A DNA stretch of 64,000 bases from Desmodesmus armatus (GCA_007449985.2 VIIQ02000574.1:682001-746000), one strand, 5' to 3'. Positions 33,613 to 46,224 are shown, counted from the stretch's first letter. Notes: generated by a model from the letters alone, not told the origin. A program made the numbers and translations.

Positions 33613-35074
33613 AGTCGGAGTCTGTCTGAGGACAATATGTGTAGCTGGGAAGTGCAAGTTTCGTCTGTACAGAGTGTGCATTTTTTGCAGTGGGTGCAAT
33701 AATTTGAGCCGTGTGTGATCCTGCAGGTGCTTGTGCATGGTTATGCATACATGCCGTGGCTGCTACCAGTTGAGCGCAGCGCACCCCTCTGAGCCTGCAC
33801 GCTACCAGCTATTGCACATTGTCATGGACCAAGTGATGTCGCTTGATGTGACATGCCATGTGGCGGCGGTGATCAAGCCCATCACCTGCAGCGCATGGCA
33901 TGAAGTGGTGCAGGTGCACTGCATGGCGTGCAGGTGCAGGAAGGGTGCACATGCGGCACACTGTGGCTCTGCAGCCTTTTACTCACCATGCAAACTTCTG
34001 GCGGGGTGTACATGCACAGTGTGCATGTCTAACGACACTATAATCGTCACAACATTTGGTGATGTGGTGGTTCCTTCAGCATCCCATGAACGAGTCTGGT
34101 TGATTTGCCAGCTGCAGGTTGACAGGCTGGCAGCGCATTTTGCATGGTGTACAGTTGTTGGCTAGCCCCTTGGAAGGGGGGGGGGCATCATGTGGATGCG
34201 TAACGACCTTTGATATGGTTGTGCAATGTGACAGGGGGGTTATTGTGTGGGGAGCTCCTGAGGAACGGGAGTGGGTTTTATCACGTACCGACAGCCACAG
34301 TAGAACTGTTGTGTGCTGCCTCAACTAAAATTTTGTCATTCCAGCAATGGCGGCTTGCATGTGATGCTGGACGCAAGATATCGTTGATACATGTTCCGAT
34401 CATATATGATACAATCTGACTCCTGGTAACATTTGTGCATAGAACATCTATGTGTTGCAAGCAACAGCATGCAGTCACGGTGCACGCACACTTGTCATCT
34501 AGCTGACACCCTGCAGGGTTGTCTCTGCCGGCGTCATGATGTCCACGACTCATATGGACATTCTATGGTAGAAACCCTCACTTCTGGCAAGAGTGTCAAT
34601 CCTCAGGGCCCAAACCGTATTTGCTTGCTTCACTGGATACAACACTCCTGAATATGGTACGACGAGAAAACTGATGCACTAGAGTTGGGGTATAGTTACG
34701 TGTCTCCCAGAGTTATACCGGTGTACTCACACCATACTGCAATAGGACAGCGACGCTCCTGAGGTGCTAGATGGTGATTGAGCATTTTGATAATGGTTTC
34801 AAGCGTGACACAGCTGTCAGCTGACCACACCCACCCAGCTTCGGGACCAAAGTAACCCAGTGTGGTCAGTGGAAGGCCATGAAGTGTGACCGGTGATGTT
34901 CTGTTCCTGCTTAAAACAAGACATCTCTACCTTTCGCAAAGCTTCTCAGCTGCAACAAGCGACCATTACTGGCTCACCAACAACAGTACAGCCTGTTCCG
35001 AAACACCACTCGTTGCGGAATACCACACTCCGCCACGCAATAACGCCGCTGATAACGTATTTCAGTACACACAT
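33519..35074. other. intergenic region between paralogues A and B
   Basis: About 1.56 kb. Apart from the tandem repeat at its left end and a short G tract near 34178, I see nothing recognisable. An open frame at 33731-34165 has no recognisable protein features. The promoter of paralogue B must be at the right end; no TATA box is clear. Confidence 0.5.
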
Positions 35075-36616
35075 ATGTCTACCATCAAGCTTGCACAGAT
35101 GGTCCAGGCAAGGGTTCGGGTGGGTATCCAGTTGATCGACGCAGGCAAACTTGGGTTGCAGCTGCTCTGCTGCACTGTAGACGTGCAAGGTTGTCTTAGT
35201 AATGCTGTAGCTTTCTCATTATCCAACTGTATCCTGCCTTTTCAATGCTTGAGCAGGCAGCCCCGATTCTGGCGCACCCTGTGCCGCATGGCCACCACAT
35301 GCACCTGCACATGAGGACCATCTGCAGGTCTGACTACGCACGGGAGCTGCTGCCCCTCGACTCTACACTGCCTGGCACCTTCAACGTCAGTAGCTATGAC
35401 CATGATGGCGCGGTGCAGGCTGGGGCTGTCCACCCCCTGTCTGAGAGCAAGTACAGGCTGACCAAGGCATTTGATGTAAGATGGCTTGACAAGCAGAACC
35501 CCTTGCAAGCAACTGCATACGCCAGCATCATCAGCAGGTGCAACAGCAGGTGTCAGGCAGTGAGTGGTCATGATGCCGCCAGGTTTGGATGCTGATGCTG
35601 CCACAAAGTTGACACCCGCACAATAGTGGCGCACCACCTGCACCCCACAATGCACTTAGACGCCCGCACCAGGTCTGGGACCCTGTGTTTGTCCCCTGCC
35701 TGTGGCTTGACCCCATGCCTTGCTGCTGTCTGCTGCCTGCAGGCCTGCGGGGTGCCGCAGGATGTGCGGGCCCTGATGCTGGCCATGGCCATGCAGGAGA
35801 GCACACACCTGGACGTCAGGGAGAGGGATGCCAGCAAGGACAACCGCCGGGACAAGGCGGCAAACGCCACCATCTTCAACCTCAGTGTGGTAAGCCCACC
35901 AGCGCTTCACACGTCCGCTTTGCTAGTGTTGACCGTCTCTCATGGGCCATCCGCCAGATGGCAGATATTCCTGCCTGCACACATGATGAATGCAATTCAC
36001 ACGAGCAGCAGCCCTTGGCAGCGTGGCTACGGATGCCGGGCCCTGATATACTACTACTACTACTACTAAACTGGGTCACTGGGTCACCCAGTGGCCCTGA
36101 CGGTCAGGGCCACGCCTGACCGCCCTTTCTGGAGCCAAACACCGGGTATGCAAGTTCAGTTTGTGACACACCGGCAAAACCTGGATCACATGCTCACGGT
36201 GTCACATCAGTGTTTGGGCTCATCCAACATGCTTGTCTCTGCCGATGCTGTTGTACTTGCAGGACCTGATTGAGCAGACTGGCTACTTCCAGGGCACCCC
36301 TGGCCGCGACCTCACCGACTGGGAGTGGAACCTGCTCATCTCAGACACAGATGACGCCCTGAAGGCTGCTGTGGGGATCCTCCAGCGCGCCTTCCAGGAC
36401 TGGGGCACCGAGAACACCCTGGCATTCGTGCGGCAGGGCAGGTCCGGCTTTGACCCTCAGAAGTGCAGCAACTGGAGGGACTTTGCGTCCGGTGAGCAGC
36501 GCAAGCAGGTGTTCAACTACCTCAACTGCATCAAGACCTACCTGCAATACATTGACAACGAACCAAGCCTCTTCTGGAACCAGCGCCGCCCTGACATCTA
36601 CTGCGAATGGATTTGA
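35075..36616 (+). CDS. uncharacterised protein with lysozyme-like helix signature, paralogue B
   Basis: Exons: 35075-35119 (tentative), 35257-35475, 35743-35889, 36263-36616; in phase, 254 residues. The last three exons are firm. The first (MSTIKLAQMVQARVR) was chosen because its donor and phase fit, and translation could start elsewhere. It shares with paralogue A ALMLAMAMQES, LDVRERDASKD, TIFNLSV, DLIEQTGYF, ILQRAFQDWG, TLAFVRQGRSGFDPQ and a C-terminal YLNCIKTYLQYIDNEPSLFW...RPDIYCEWI. Its N-terminal region (His- and Arg-rich, then DSTLPGTFNVSSYDHDG) differs from paralogue A and shows no clear presequence, so the two copies may be sorted differently. The conserved acidic and Asp-Arg residues suggest an active site; the activity is unknown. 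Confidence 0.8.
36043..36066 (+). repeat. TAC trinucleotide microsatellite in intron 3 of paralogue B
   Basis: A run of about eight TAC/ACT units directly before two adjacent hairpins. Confidence 0.7.
36077..36113. repeat. two overlapping hairpins in intron 3 of paralogue B
   Basis: CACTGGGT-C-ACCCAGTG at 36077-36093 and GTGGCCCTGAC-G-GTCAGGGCCAC at 36091-36113, both perfect arms around one base. They sit in the intron homologous to the one holding the palindrome in paralogue A. Confidence 0.9.
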
Positions 36617-37837
36617 GCAGCTGTGGTTTGGCTTGCAGGGGTGCGTTGCAGTGGGGGCCCATGAGCAGTGGCGTCCAGGGCAGGGTAGGACCCCAGCCGG
36701 GGGGGGGGGGCCTGTGGGTGCAGCATGCATGGTGCGTGCGTGGGGGGGGGGGGGTGCTGTGGCACTTTTGAGGCATGCAGTAATTTGTGGTCGCTCTACT
36801 AGACCTCCCAGTCGTGCTACCATGTCTGATAGGGGCAGCAGCTGTCTCTGCAACACATGAAGCGTCGCTGGTGCTCCTGTTGCAGGCAAGAAGCAGTGAT
36901 GTAGTTTGTAGGTGTTGGGCCATATGGCATCATATGGCATCTGCCAGCATGGGGCCCATGGCGTGTGAGGACTGCTGTTGTACAACAAGATTGGCGGTAC
37001 TCATCCTTTTGTGTCCGTTGAGCGTCCGTCGAGCGTTTGAAATCCTAGGCCTGTTGCAGGAACATGTGATGGTCTGGAATGTGGGCCACTCAGTGCTCAG
37101 GATCAGCAAAGGTTTTGGGCGGGGAGGGGCAGGGGCTGGATAGAGGGACGTCTGTTTGTGTCAACATGTTGACATGCATGCATTGGCACAGATGGGGGGG
37201 GGGGTTCAATGGTGGGTGGCCATGCCGCACACCTTCATGAAGTGTCTGCACAAGGGAGTGAGCGAACTCCTCAAGGCTTCCCTTGGAACGCCCTAGGGCA
37301 ACTGACGGTTGGGTTGGACTGAGATAAAGCGTCAGGCATGACTGATATTGATCAGTGGGATCAGCTGCAACTTGCAGCACAGCATGGCATGGCATTGGGC
37401 ATGATGAAGCATGGCGTGGCAGCTGCCTGCAAAGTTGATGATGAGGAAGGGGGGAGGGGTGGCGGACAATCTTTTACTTTGTGAGGTTTTCTTAGAGCCA
37501 GGATTGCCAGGAGCTCATCACACCTGCTGCCCTGCTGAAGTGCGTATGCGGAGAACCCTGAGGGGTGATGTACACTGTGCTCTTGGCCATGCTGCCCAGA
37601 GCGGTATGCGTTACTAGAAAAAGTGTGTCAGGCCTTGTTTGAAGAGCATCTATGCGCGGTGGCATCCAACCTGTCGTGTGCTCATGCTGACAGCACCAAC
37701 AGGCGGTCCTGCATGCAGCTGAGCACTAAATGCATGATATGATATGGGGCCGAGGGGGCATTTGATTGGTCATGTGAGTGATCTGCGGTTGTGTTGGCTA
37801 CGGACAGCTTTCGTTTTGAATGCGCCTGTAGTCATGC

Positions 37838-37918
37838 CATGAGGAGTGACTGCATTGGCATGAGGAGTGACTGCATTGCTATGTGTGCAGACGGTGACTG
37901 CATTGCTATGTGTGCAGG
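37838..37918 (+). repeat. imperfect tandem repeat containing GTGACTGCATTG
   Basis: GTGACTGCATTG occurs three times, twice preceded by ATGAGGA and twice followed by CTATGTGTGCAG. This is a short local duplication. Confidence 0.75.
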
Positions 37919-39146
37919 CTTGTCCTGTCACAGACCGGGTCTGGTGCATGGATACTGCAACATAACATCCAGATCGGCAGTCACTGCACTGAGTGGCGGC
38001 TGCGTTGGTACCAGCAATGACTTTGGAGACTTTGGAGATTCAGGTGTGGGTTAGTGACAGCAGCAGTGTTGTTGCCGCTTTGCATGCAGGAATTGAATTG
38101 TTGTAGTGCATGCAGGAATTGACTTGTTGTACAAAAAAGTTTGGGGGGAGACTTTTTGGGGGGAGACTGACTGCACACGTTGCAGATGTTGTTGTCATGT
38201 CACAGTGTGTTCAGGAAGCAAGGCTGATCAGGCTGTCAGCTATCAGGCTGACAGTCTGTCACTGCAAAGGTGGCAGCGTGTCCTGAGGATGCACAGCAGC
38301 GGGCCGTATGCACAGCAATACTGCCAGGACACGGTTTGCCACCAGTCTATCCAGCAGACACACACCCTCGCATGACCCGCATGCATCCTCTCTATGTCGA
38401 ACACCAAACAACTGCGTGGCCCGCATGTATCCCCTCTGTGTCAACACACACAACACCTGCATGACCCACACACAAACATACGCACTGGCTCGCGACAGCG
38501 CACTGGCTCCCATTTTGGCCATCGTGTGGATGACGTGTGCTGAGCTCACTGCACATGACAGGGGCAGCACAAACGTTTGACCCTGACAACATGCCATCAC
38601 GCCGTGCCTGCACAACGACACGAGTGACTTAAGCACAACATCTACAGAACAAGCAACAATCACGAAGCCAGCGAGCAACTGTTGCTGGCTGCAGCAGTGT
38701 GCTGCAGCAACCGACCATGAAGGCCTGAGGGCTTGCATGCTCTAATTGTGGCCGCGTGCGATGATAAGTCACACAGCATCAGGCATGTGACAGCACCTCA
38801 CATGCTGCAGAATGCTGAGATAATGTGTGGGCTGCTCTTGCAGCAGCCTCTTCTCGAAAAACATCAACACCCAGATCACACTCTCAAACTCAGACACACG
38901 CAGTCAGAACATGGCAATGTACACTGAACACCCGTCCACTCACAAGCTGACAGTGAGCCACCCCTTCCGCTCATGGATGAAGCCGCACTTTCTTTCAGGG
39001 AAAACCTGCAGCAACTCTCAGCGACGCCCAGCCTGCATTTCATCCCCGCGACCCACACACGACACGACCACTCGCCCTCCCTTCCCAGCACAACCACCTC
39101 GCAGCACACCACAGCACAGCATGACGACAGCACAGCACGACAGCAT

Positions 39147-39151
39147 TTACA
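39147..39151 (-). promoter_or_regulatory. TGTAA poly(A)-type signal, methyltransferase gene
   Basis: Minus-strand TGTAA 36 bases past the stop codon of the distal terminal exon. No such motif follows the proximal terminal exon closely. Confidence 0.5.
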
Positions 39152-39186
39152 GCTGTACCAATCAATGGGCATCAACCAGTTGCAGG

Positions 39187-42148
39187 TTACCAGTCAGCTG
39201 CGCCTGGCTTGGTGCCTGCAAACATTATGTACATGCGGCTGCGTATGGCCCTGTAGTCTGCCAGGCCCACTGTGTTGACAAGGTCCTTCAACTCATCCTC
39301 CTCCCAGTAGCGGAAGGTGCGCGTGTTGGAGCCAAAGGGGTTCAGCGCCTGCGACAGCACACACAACAGAAAACAGCGGGCACAATGTCAGTCTGGGTTG
39401 ACGTGGCTGGGAGACTCGGATGCTATGATCGGCATCTGGCACTACGTCGTGCAACAGTGGTGGTCTATGCCACAGAGCGCTACTGACAATCAGCCACACA
39501 GCAGGCACCGGTCAACAAACAAGGCAAACAACAACTCCAGCTCTGACACCCTCCCTTGATGTCGGCCACGATCAGAGACAGCGCTGCCACACCTTATGTC
39601 CTACAGGTACACCCCTGCGGCTTCCTTGCTGCCAGCATGATGTATCTGAAGCTCCTTATCCGCTTGTACCCCTCCAGCCCCACAGAGCTACACAGGTCAA
39701 TCAACTCCTGCTCCTCCCACAGCCGGTACGCACTGTTGCGGGCTTGCGCCTGGCCACAGGGCGGGGTGGTGGGGAGGGCGACACGCAGCACAGCATCGCA
39801 CTGAGACTAGACATCAGCTGTACTGCCCCTCACTGACGCCAGCTGACGTGCCTCGATTGAACTCTGACTCTGACTGTGGCGGCAGCTGTGCGATACAAAC
39901 CTCTACCAGCCCAAATCTAATCGAGGCCTTCCAGACCGCCTGCCAACGCACCAAACCACCCTTGGCCCCATATCACAGCCGCGAAGTTGTTCTGTCCCCA
40001 ACTATCCAATCCAATGTGAGTTGCCCACCGCCCCGCTTGAACGAAAGAACAAACTGCCTGACAAGCCCCCTTAATCCTCATCCTGTAACCCACCTGGCTA
40101 ATTGGGCGGATGGTGGAGTCGCCCACTAGCTCCCCCAGTGGTGCAAAGGGTGTGAGGAAGGTTGAGGCCACGAAGATGCCCCCAGGCTTGAGCACCCTGC
40201 TGATCTCAGCCATGGCTGCCTGGGGGTTGGGCCAGCAGTGTATCGCAGCGCCTGCGTGGATGGCGTCAACGCTGCCGGTGGCGAAGGGCAGGCGGCCCAC
40301 GTCTGCGCGCACCGCAACAATGGGAGTGCTGCAGCAGGTACGGGAGGGAGCAGACAGGGAGGGACGGAGGATATCAGTGAGGGAAGGAGCAACGTGTCCC
40401 TACCAGCACATGGCGTGAACAGACAGGGTGCAATGAATGCATCTAGGTGGAGACATCTACTGCACCTTCACGATGAGGGGATCCCAACAGCAGTGATGCA
40501 CATGTTGACAGCAAAGTCACTTTACAGAGTTTACGTCATAATGCCGACTTATTGTTTGATTCAGCATGAATGTGAGACATGGCGCCATGGCTGTCAGCAC
40601 TGCTGGAAGCTCAGCCCCAGCTTGAGCCCGCCTCACCCTGTCCTGAGTGCTGCGTCCTCACTAAAGTACTGCTGAGCCTGGCGCAACATGCTCTCACTGC
40701 AAGACAGCACAGCAAAGGCAACAGTAACAGCAGCACCACACAGCACACAGCACAAAGGCAGCTAATTAGGTGCTGGTCATGTCACAAATGAGTCCAGCCA
40801 ACCTGCAAGTGTCTGGCTGTACAGACTGCATGCACTGTGACTGTCAGCAGGCCCCACTGAGCCCCTCAGACCACAGCATGTGACACCAACACCACCCCCA
40901 CATCCCACACGCACCATCCGCACCCCAATGCCGCGCTCTGACACCCCTTTTTCAACAACCCCCCCAGTGTCACAAGTCAGCACACACTCGGTTGCCTCAA
41001 GCGCCTGCCAACTCTCCTTGTGTCATCTACAAGACCACGCACCTCATCTACAAAAGCACGCACCTGAAGTCAAGCGCAACGACACCCTTGAACTTCTGGC
41101 TGCGCGCAAAGAGGCGCGTGAACAGCCCAGTGCCACAGCTGGCATCCACCAGCACACCCCCCTCTGCCGGGCCCAGGTAGGCCATGGCCTGCTCAAACTC
41201 CTTCTCAGGGCCGGGGAAGCCAGCGCCTGCAAAGTTCTGCCTCCAACCCCTCTCATAGATGAAGCTGACTAAGGGCTGCCTGAAGAGCTCAGTGCCCTGC
41301 CAGGCCTTCTGCTGGTACACCTGCTGGGGCACCCCTGAGGTGACTGTCAGGTCGAGGTACTGGCTGGCGGAGTCAAAGGTGCGCGCACAGCGGCGGCAGG
41401 AGCAGGGCTGGTAGCTGCAGGGGGCAGGGGGGGGGGGAGGTGTGCAGCAGTCAGGGAGGCAAGGATGAGGGAGGACAATTGAAGGTTGAGGCTGAGTGAG
41501 TGGTACGACACTGTCTGGGCGTTGTCCAGCTTGGTGCCATGTGGCAGGAGGGATGAGAGTAAAACATGGCCTGGTGCAGCAGCAACTGCGGCAAGACACA
41601 AGCCAGCATGAGCTGACGCACGGACACTGAGCTCAAGCACAACGTGGGTTCACTTACGGGTTGGTTGACTGCACCATGAATTCGGTGCTATAGCAGATGG
41701 GGCAGGCAAACTGGAACTCTGCCGCACTGGATGGTGCTGCAGCTGAAGCACTGCTGGCTGCTGGGGCCTCAGGGCTGGCAACACGGGCGATGTGCGCCAC
41801 ACGCCTGCACAGTCAACATGGCATGACATAAGCCCCTGCGCAAACCTGCTCCGCAACCATTGACACACTGCATGTGAGCCTGCTGTAAACAGACACCCCC
41901 GCCCCCACCGCCCCCACACCTCCTCAGGCAGGGGCGTGGATGTCTGCAAAGGCAGTGCCGTTGCTGTCACACTGGTGCATTTGATACCCATAGCCATAGC
42001 CGTAACCAACCCACCTGCATGGCTGCTGCTGTTGCTGTTGTTGAGACACAGCATGCTGTCCGGACCGAACTCTGCAGCCAGCCTGGCCTTTACTGAATGC
42101 CCGCTTCACATGGGAGCTGGCAGCAGTGCCTGAACGTGTTAGCTGCAT
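39187..42148 (-). CDS. plastid SAM-dependent methyltransferase (At1g78140/At2g41040-like) with two candidate terminal exons
   Basis: Plant relatives are plastoglobule methyltransferases of unproven substrate. Shared exons: 42148-42015, 41804-41658, 41414-41064, 40696-40637, 40328-40094. They end in phase 0 and can join either 39749-39594 (360 residues) or 39348-39187 (362 residues). Residues 1-45 form a Ser/Arg/Gln-rich transit peptide. A zinc-ribbon-like pair follows: C79PIC82 and C100RRC103. Then come YLDLTVTSG, LVSFIYERGWRQNFAGAGFPGP, SAM motif I VLVDASCGTG (D184), ESMLRQAQQYF, VRADVGRLPFATGSVDAIHAGAAIHCWPNP, and EISRVLKPGG. Both terminal exons encode WEE.EL.DL...VGL..Y..IRS..YIM.A..KP. 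Only the distal one is followed closely by a poly(A)-type signal. The gene is divergent from the phospholipase B-like gene. Confidence 0.92.
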
Positions 42149-42503
42149 GGCTGCTGTTGTCTGGCACTGCAAGAACAGGAGTTGCCTGACACCCGCCACA
42201 AATGGTGGTTTGTGGTGATGGTGTTGGCTAACGGACTGCAGCAGCTGACAGGGTCCTGCTGTGCTTGAGAGACACCTTTGTCAGAGACGCTATTCAAGTG
42301 GTGTTTGAGGTACCACAAAACCAACTGAAAGCAGGCCGGTTTGTCATGTGTGGGCTTTGTGGTTTAACCATGGGCGCGTACGTCCACGTTTGCACTGCAT
42401 TGTGTGTGCCAGCATCTTGAACAGAAACAGATTGTCGCCCTGTCTTGCCAGGTCGGGCCAGGGCTGTGCAGAGGTTGTCCAAAGTTGTTCACGTTCTGCC
42501 ACG
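42149..42503. promoter_or_regulatory. 355-bp divergent promoter region, methyltransferase/phospholipase B-like
   Basis: Spacer between two head-to-head start codons. No coding segment with recognisable protein features and no clear TATA box. Confidence 0.45.
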
Positions 42504-45500
42504 ATGGCACTGCACCTCCAGCGTGCAAGCACTCGCTGCAACGTCATCTTCATTCTCATCTTGGCCGTCTGCAGCACCTGCACAGCTGTACGCCTTCCTG
42601 GCATTTCAAAGATTGCCACCAGCCTGTCTGCATTGTTGGCCAGACCTGGGAGTGCCCCATCGGCTGTGCAACATGGCTGGGTGCTGTGGGATGGCAGCCA
42701 ATTGAGCTTCACAGACCATGAGCTTGCCCCTAGCGCAGGTACGCTGCCCTGGTATGCAGTCTGGGCTGCGGAACTGCCCCGATCAAAGCAGTACCTTTGA
42801 ATTACATGTCTGGTCACACACGCACAGGTCCAGTGCCAGCCTATGCCAACTACTCCCACGCCAGCCAGCATGCCAGCGGCTTTGGGCAGCTGCGTGTCCA
42901 GACCAGCCCCAGCTTCAGCAACAGTGTCCAGATGCAGGCTGCTGGCTTTGTTGAGGGCTACCTGACAGCAGCACAGATTGCAGACCACTGGCACAACCAG
43001 AGGTCCTGGCTGACGAGCAAGACTCAAGATGTAGACAAGGTGTACAGCTGGTGAGCCAGCTGCCCCTGGGCTGCTGTCGCAGTTGAATCTTGCAAGAGCC
43101 CTACTGACTTTCAAGTTGACCACAGAAAGCAGCCGTCCCATGGCAGTTTGCTTGCTTCTGGCCATCATGTAACTGATCAGCCCGCCAAGGTAGATCCTTG
43201 TGAAATACCATGGGGTGTTTTGTGGTTACTTCTGCTGCTGTGCAGGCTGCTTGAGCACTGGGCCTGGCTGCAGTCCCAGCTTGACGACAGGTCCAAGCAG
43301 CAGGAGCCCTTCTGGCAGGCCATGTCTCTGGTGGTGCACCAGCTGCTGGGCATGCTGCAGGGCTACAACACAGTCGCGGCAACAGTGGAGGGGCAGCAGC
43401 AGGGGCTACAGCACATCACCCTGCAGGAGTGGCTGGCACTCAACACTATGGGTGCGCTGAGCAGCAGGTGTTGATCAGCACTGGTGACTTGGGGGTGTAA
43501 TGCATGAAGCACACGCTGCTGGCGGTGATAGCATCAGGGCGTGCCAGTGGGGGTATCATACTCATGCGCTGAGCAGGAGGCGTAGTCACTTGCTCCCACA
43601 GTCCTGCGCAGACCTTGTGCGTTGTCCCTGCATGCCCCACAGGCGACATGGATGACCTGCTTGAGGTGCTGTTCCCTGAAGACCCTGAGCTCAGCTTCAA
43701 GCAGCTGCACACGCAGGACCCTGACACCATCATCTCACGCCTTGCCACACGAGGTGGGTCGGGCGCAACTCCTGCCAGGAGTGCATTGCAGACACATGAA
43801 AGTACCCCGTCATCATCTGAACTGGTCATAATGACATTGCTATGTACCTGGGGGGAGCACCTCCTGCAGACACACCTCCTGTGACTGGTGAACAGGCTCA
43901 CATGGGTCCTGGGCCCATGTCCTGCCTCAACTGTCATAATCCGTCGCGCAAGTATCCCACACAATCACCTTGTCAGTGTGGCGTTTTTTGCCAGGGTGGA
44001 AATGCATACAGACAAGTAGCTGCTCAGCACAGCTGCTTTGCTACCCTCAACTTGTGTCTGTATATGTTGCTTTGTGTGTTGCAGGCCGCTGTAGTGTGCT
44101 TGTCAAGGTTACCCCTGACCTGAATGATCTGCTGGTGGGACACACTACGTGGTGGACGTACACAGCCATGACGCGCATCTACAAGCACTACAGCTTTGAC
44201 CTGCAGGGCAGCCAGTACGAGACACACCTCACATCCATGTCCAGCTACCCAGGCATGGTGACAAGCATGGTGAGTGCAGTGCCCCTTGTCCACAGGACAC
44301 ACCACCCGAGTGTGCAGCCACATCGTTTTGATGGAAGCCATCTGCGGTACAGATCATGTGCACCACGTGGCACGGCATGCACTTTTGACGACAGTCTGGG
44401 CATGCAGTTTTGTGCACCTCGTGCACCTCTTCTGCACAGACAGACGAGCATGGGACACGTTCTCAGCTGTTTTATCCTGCATGAATGAGGTCGAGGTGGT
44501 GGTTGTCACTGCCAAGCAGGTTACACGGTTACACTGGCTGGACCAGGCAAGCCTGGTGCTGGGAGAAACATGGCAGGATGCAGCGCACACCTACTCTTCT
44601 TGCCTTCATGTTGCAGGATGACTTCTACATCTTGGGCGGCCAGCAAAGCCACATGATTGTTACGGAGACCAGCAACAGCGTGTTGGACAGCAAGGTCTGG
44701 CAGGCTGTGGTGCCCCAGGCGGCCCTCAGCTGGCAGCGTGTGCTGGTGGCAAACTGGCTGAGCAGCAGTGGGGCTGACTGGGCGCGCTGGATCAAGCAAC
44801 ACAACAGCGGTGAGAAGTGCTCATGGGAAGCTCGGGGTTGTCAATGTCTGGTGTGGAGCGGACTATCTACAGCCCAAGTCTGTCAGCATGCTTGAATGTT
44901 GCTGGGCGCTGCAGGAACTGTGGGAATGCTGATGGTGTCAATTGCGCCGTACCTGGCCGCACCTGAATTGAGTTGCTTATTTGTGTCTGCCGTGTGTCTG
45001 GCCATCTTTTCCAAGGTACCTACAACAACCAGTACATCGTGGTGGACCTGAACAAGTTCCAGCCTGGGTCAGAGCTGCAGCCCGGCCTGCTGACCATTGT
45101 TGAGCAGATGCCTGGGCTGGTGGTGGCTGGCGATCTCACACAGGTGGGTGGTCTGCCACAGCACACCCCGCCATGGTGACAGCATGCCAGGCTGTCACAC
45201 CATGTCACTACACCACCCCAGCACTACACCAGCTCTTGATTAGTCCCACATCACACCATGCTATGTTGTCGTGCACACGTGATAGGCAGGCTTTGTCAGC
45301 GGCCGTACTGTGCACACTGGTATGTCCCCAAGCAGAGATAGGCCTGGCTTGGGTGGGCCGCATGCCTATGCGTCCCGTACGTGCGCTTTGCCCCTGACGC
45401 GCAGGCTCTGGAGCGCAACTATTGGCCGTCATACAACATCCCTTACTTCTCAGAAATCTACAACCGCAGTGGCTACCCACAGTTCAGGGCTAAGCTGGCG

Positions 45501-46224
45501 GCTCGCCAGGCTGCCGTGCTGGACACCTCACCAGCCCACGAGGCTTATGTCAATGCTGCCAACACATTGTCCTATCAGCTTGCCCCACGTGCAAAAATCA
45601 GCAGGCGTGATCAGGGCACTGTCTCTGACCTTGCCAGCCTCAAGGCTTACATGCGCAGCAACAGCTTCCACAGCGAGCCCTTCAGTGGTGGCAGCGCCTT
45701 TGGGGCAATTTGCGGCAGGGGAGATGTGGACCCTGCAAGGCCACGCGCCAGTGGCTGTAATGATGCGAAGGTAAGGACGCTCCCATGGGCCCGTGACTCA
45801 TGTCCAGCCCCGCTGCTGAGTGACTGAGATGGCTAGGCCTAGGCTTGTTCAGTCTGCACACAATGGGGCAGTGGGCCAACGTCCACCTGCTCACACAGGA
45901 GCTACAATGAGTGACATGGGTGGTGTTGCATGCAGCAGTAAAAACTGTGCACGTCGTCATGGATGCCAGCGTCGACACCCGAGTGCCGGTCTCACTGCAC
46001 AGCCCGCACCACAAGGGCCACGACCGTCATGGTGCCTGCTGCTGTTCCTGCAGGTGACGAGCTACAGGCTGGCCATGGCCAATGCAGCGGAGGCTGTCAA
46101 CGGCCCGACACCTGGCACGGATGGCAGTCTGGGGCCATTCAGCTGGCAGGGCCAGTGGGCTGGTGTTGCACACAGGGGCATGCCCACCACATTTGACTTC
46201 AGCTTTGAACTCCAGAAGCCCTGA
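42504..46224 (+). CDS. phospholipase B-like (PLBD/Lama family) N-terminal-nucleophile hydrolase, complete, 9 exons
   Basis: Family members are lysosomal or secreted Ntn-hydrolases made as precursors that self-cleave before a cysteine; amide or phospholipid acyl hydrolysis is proposed. Exons: 42504-42738, 42828-43050, 43246-43451, 43643-43753, 44085-44269, 44617-44809, 45016-45143, 45405-45770, 46054-46224; all in phase, 605 residues. A signal peptide is clear (NVIFILILAVCSTCTA, residues 13-28). Diagnostic blocks are GFVEGYLTA, GRCSVLVKVTPD with the nucleophile C261, HTTWWTYTAMTRIYKHYSF, DDFYILG, GTYNNQYIVVDL, YWPSYNIPYFSEIYNRSGY, AICGRGDVDPARP, SGCNDAKVTS and PTTFDFSFEL. The nucleophile is conserved, so autoprocessing is likely. 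It should enter the secretory or vacuolar route. Confidence 0.96.

Larger units (their letters stand above)
36617..39186. other. 2.6-kb intergenic region with simple repeats
   Basis: Between paralogue B and the convergent methyltransferase gene. It contains G tracts near 36700-36710, 36741-36752 and 37195-37204, and a tandem duplication at 37838-37918. Open frames here (for example 38259-38738 on the minus strand) have no recognisable protein features. I see no gene. Confidence 0.55.

Noticed and set aside
37000..39000. A gene in the 2.6-kb gap before the methyltransferase
   Set aside because: No open segment on either strand shows recognisable protein sequence or a consistent exon chain.
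43040..43040. Donor GTGTAC at 43040 for phospholipase B-like exon 2
   Set aside because: Using it puts exon 3 out of frame with an immediate stop; the GTGAGC donor at 43051 keeps the frame and adds VYSW.
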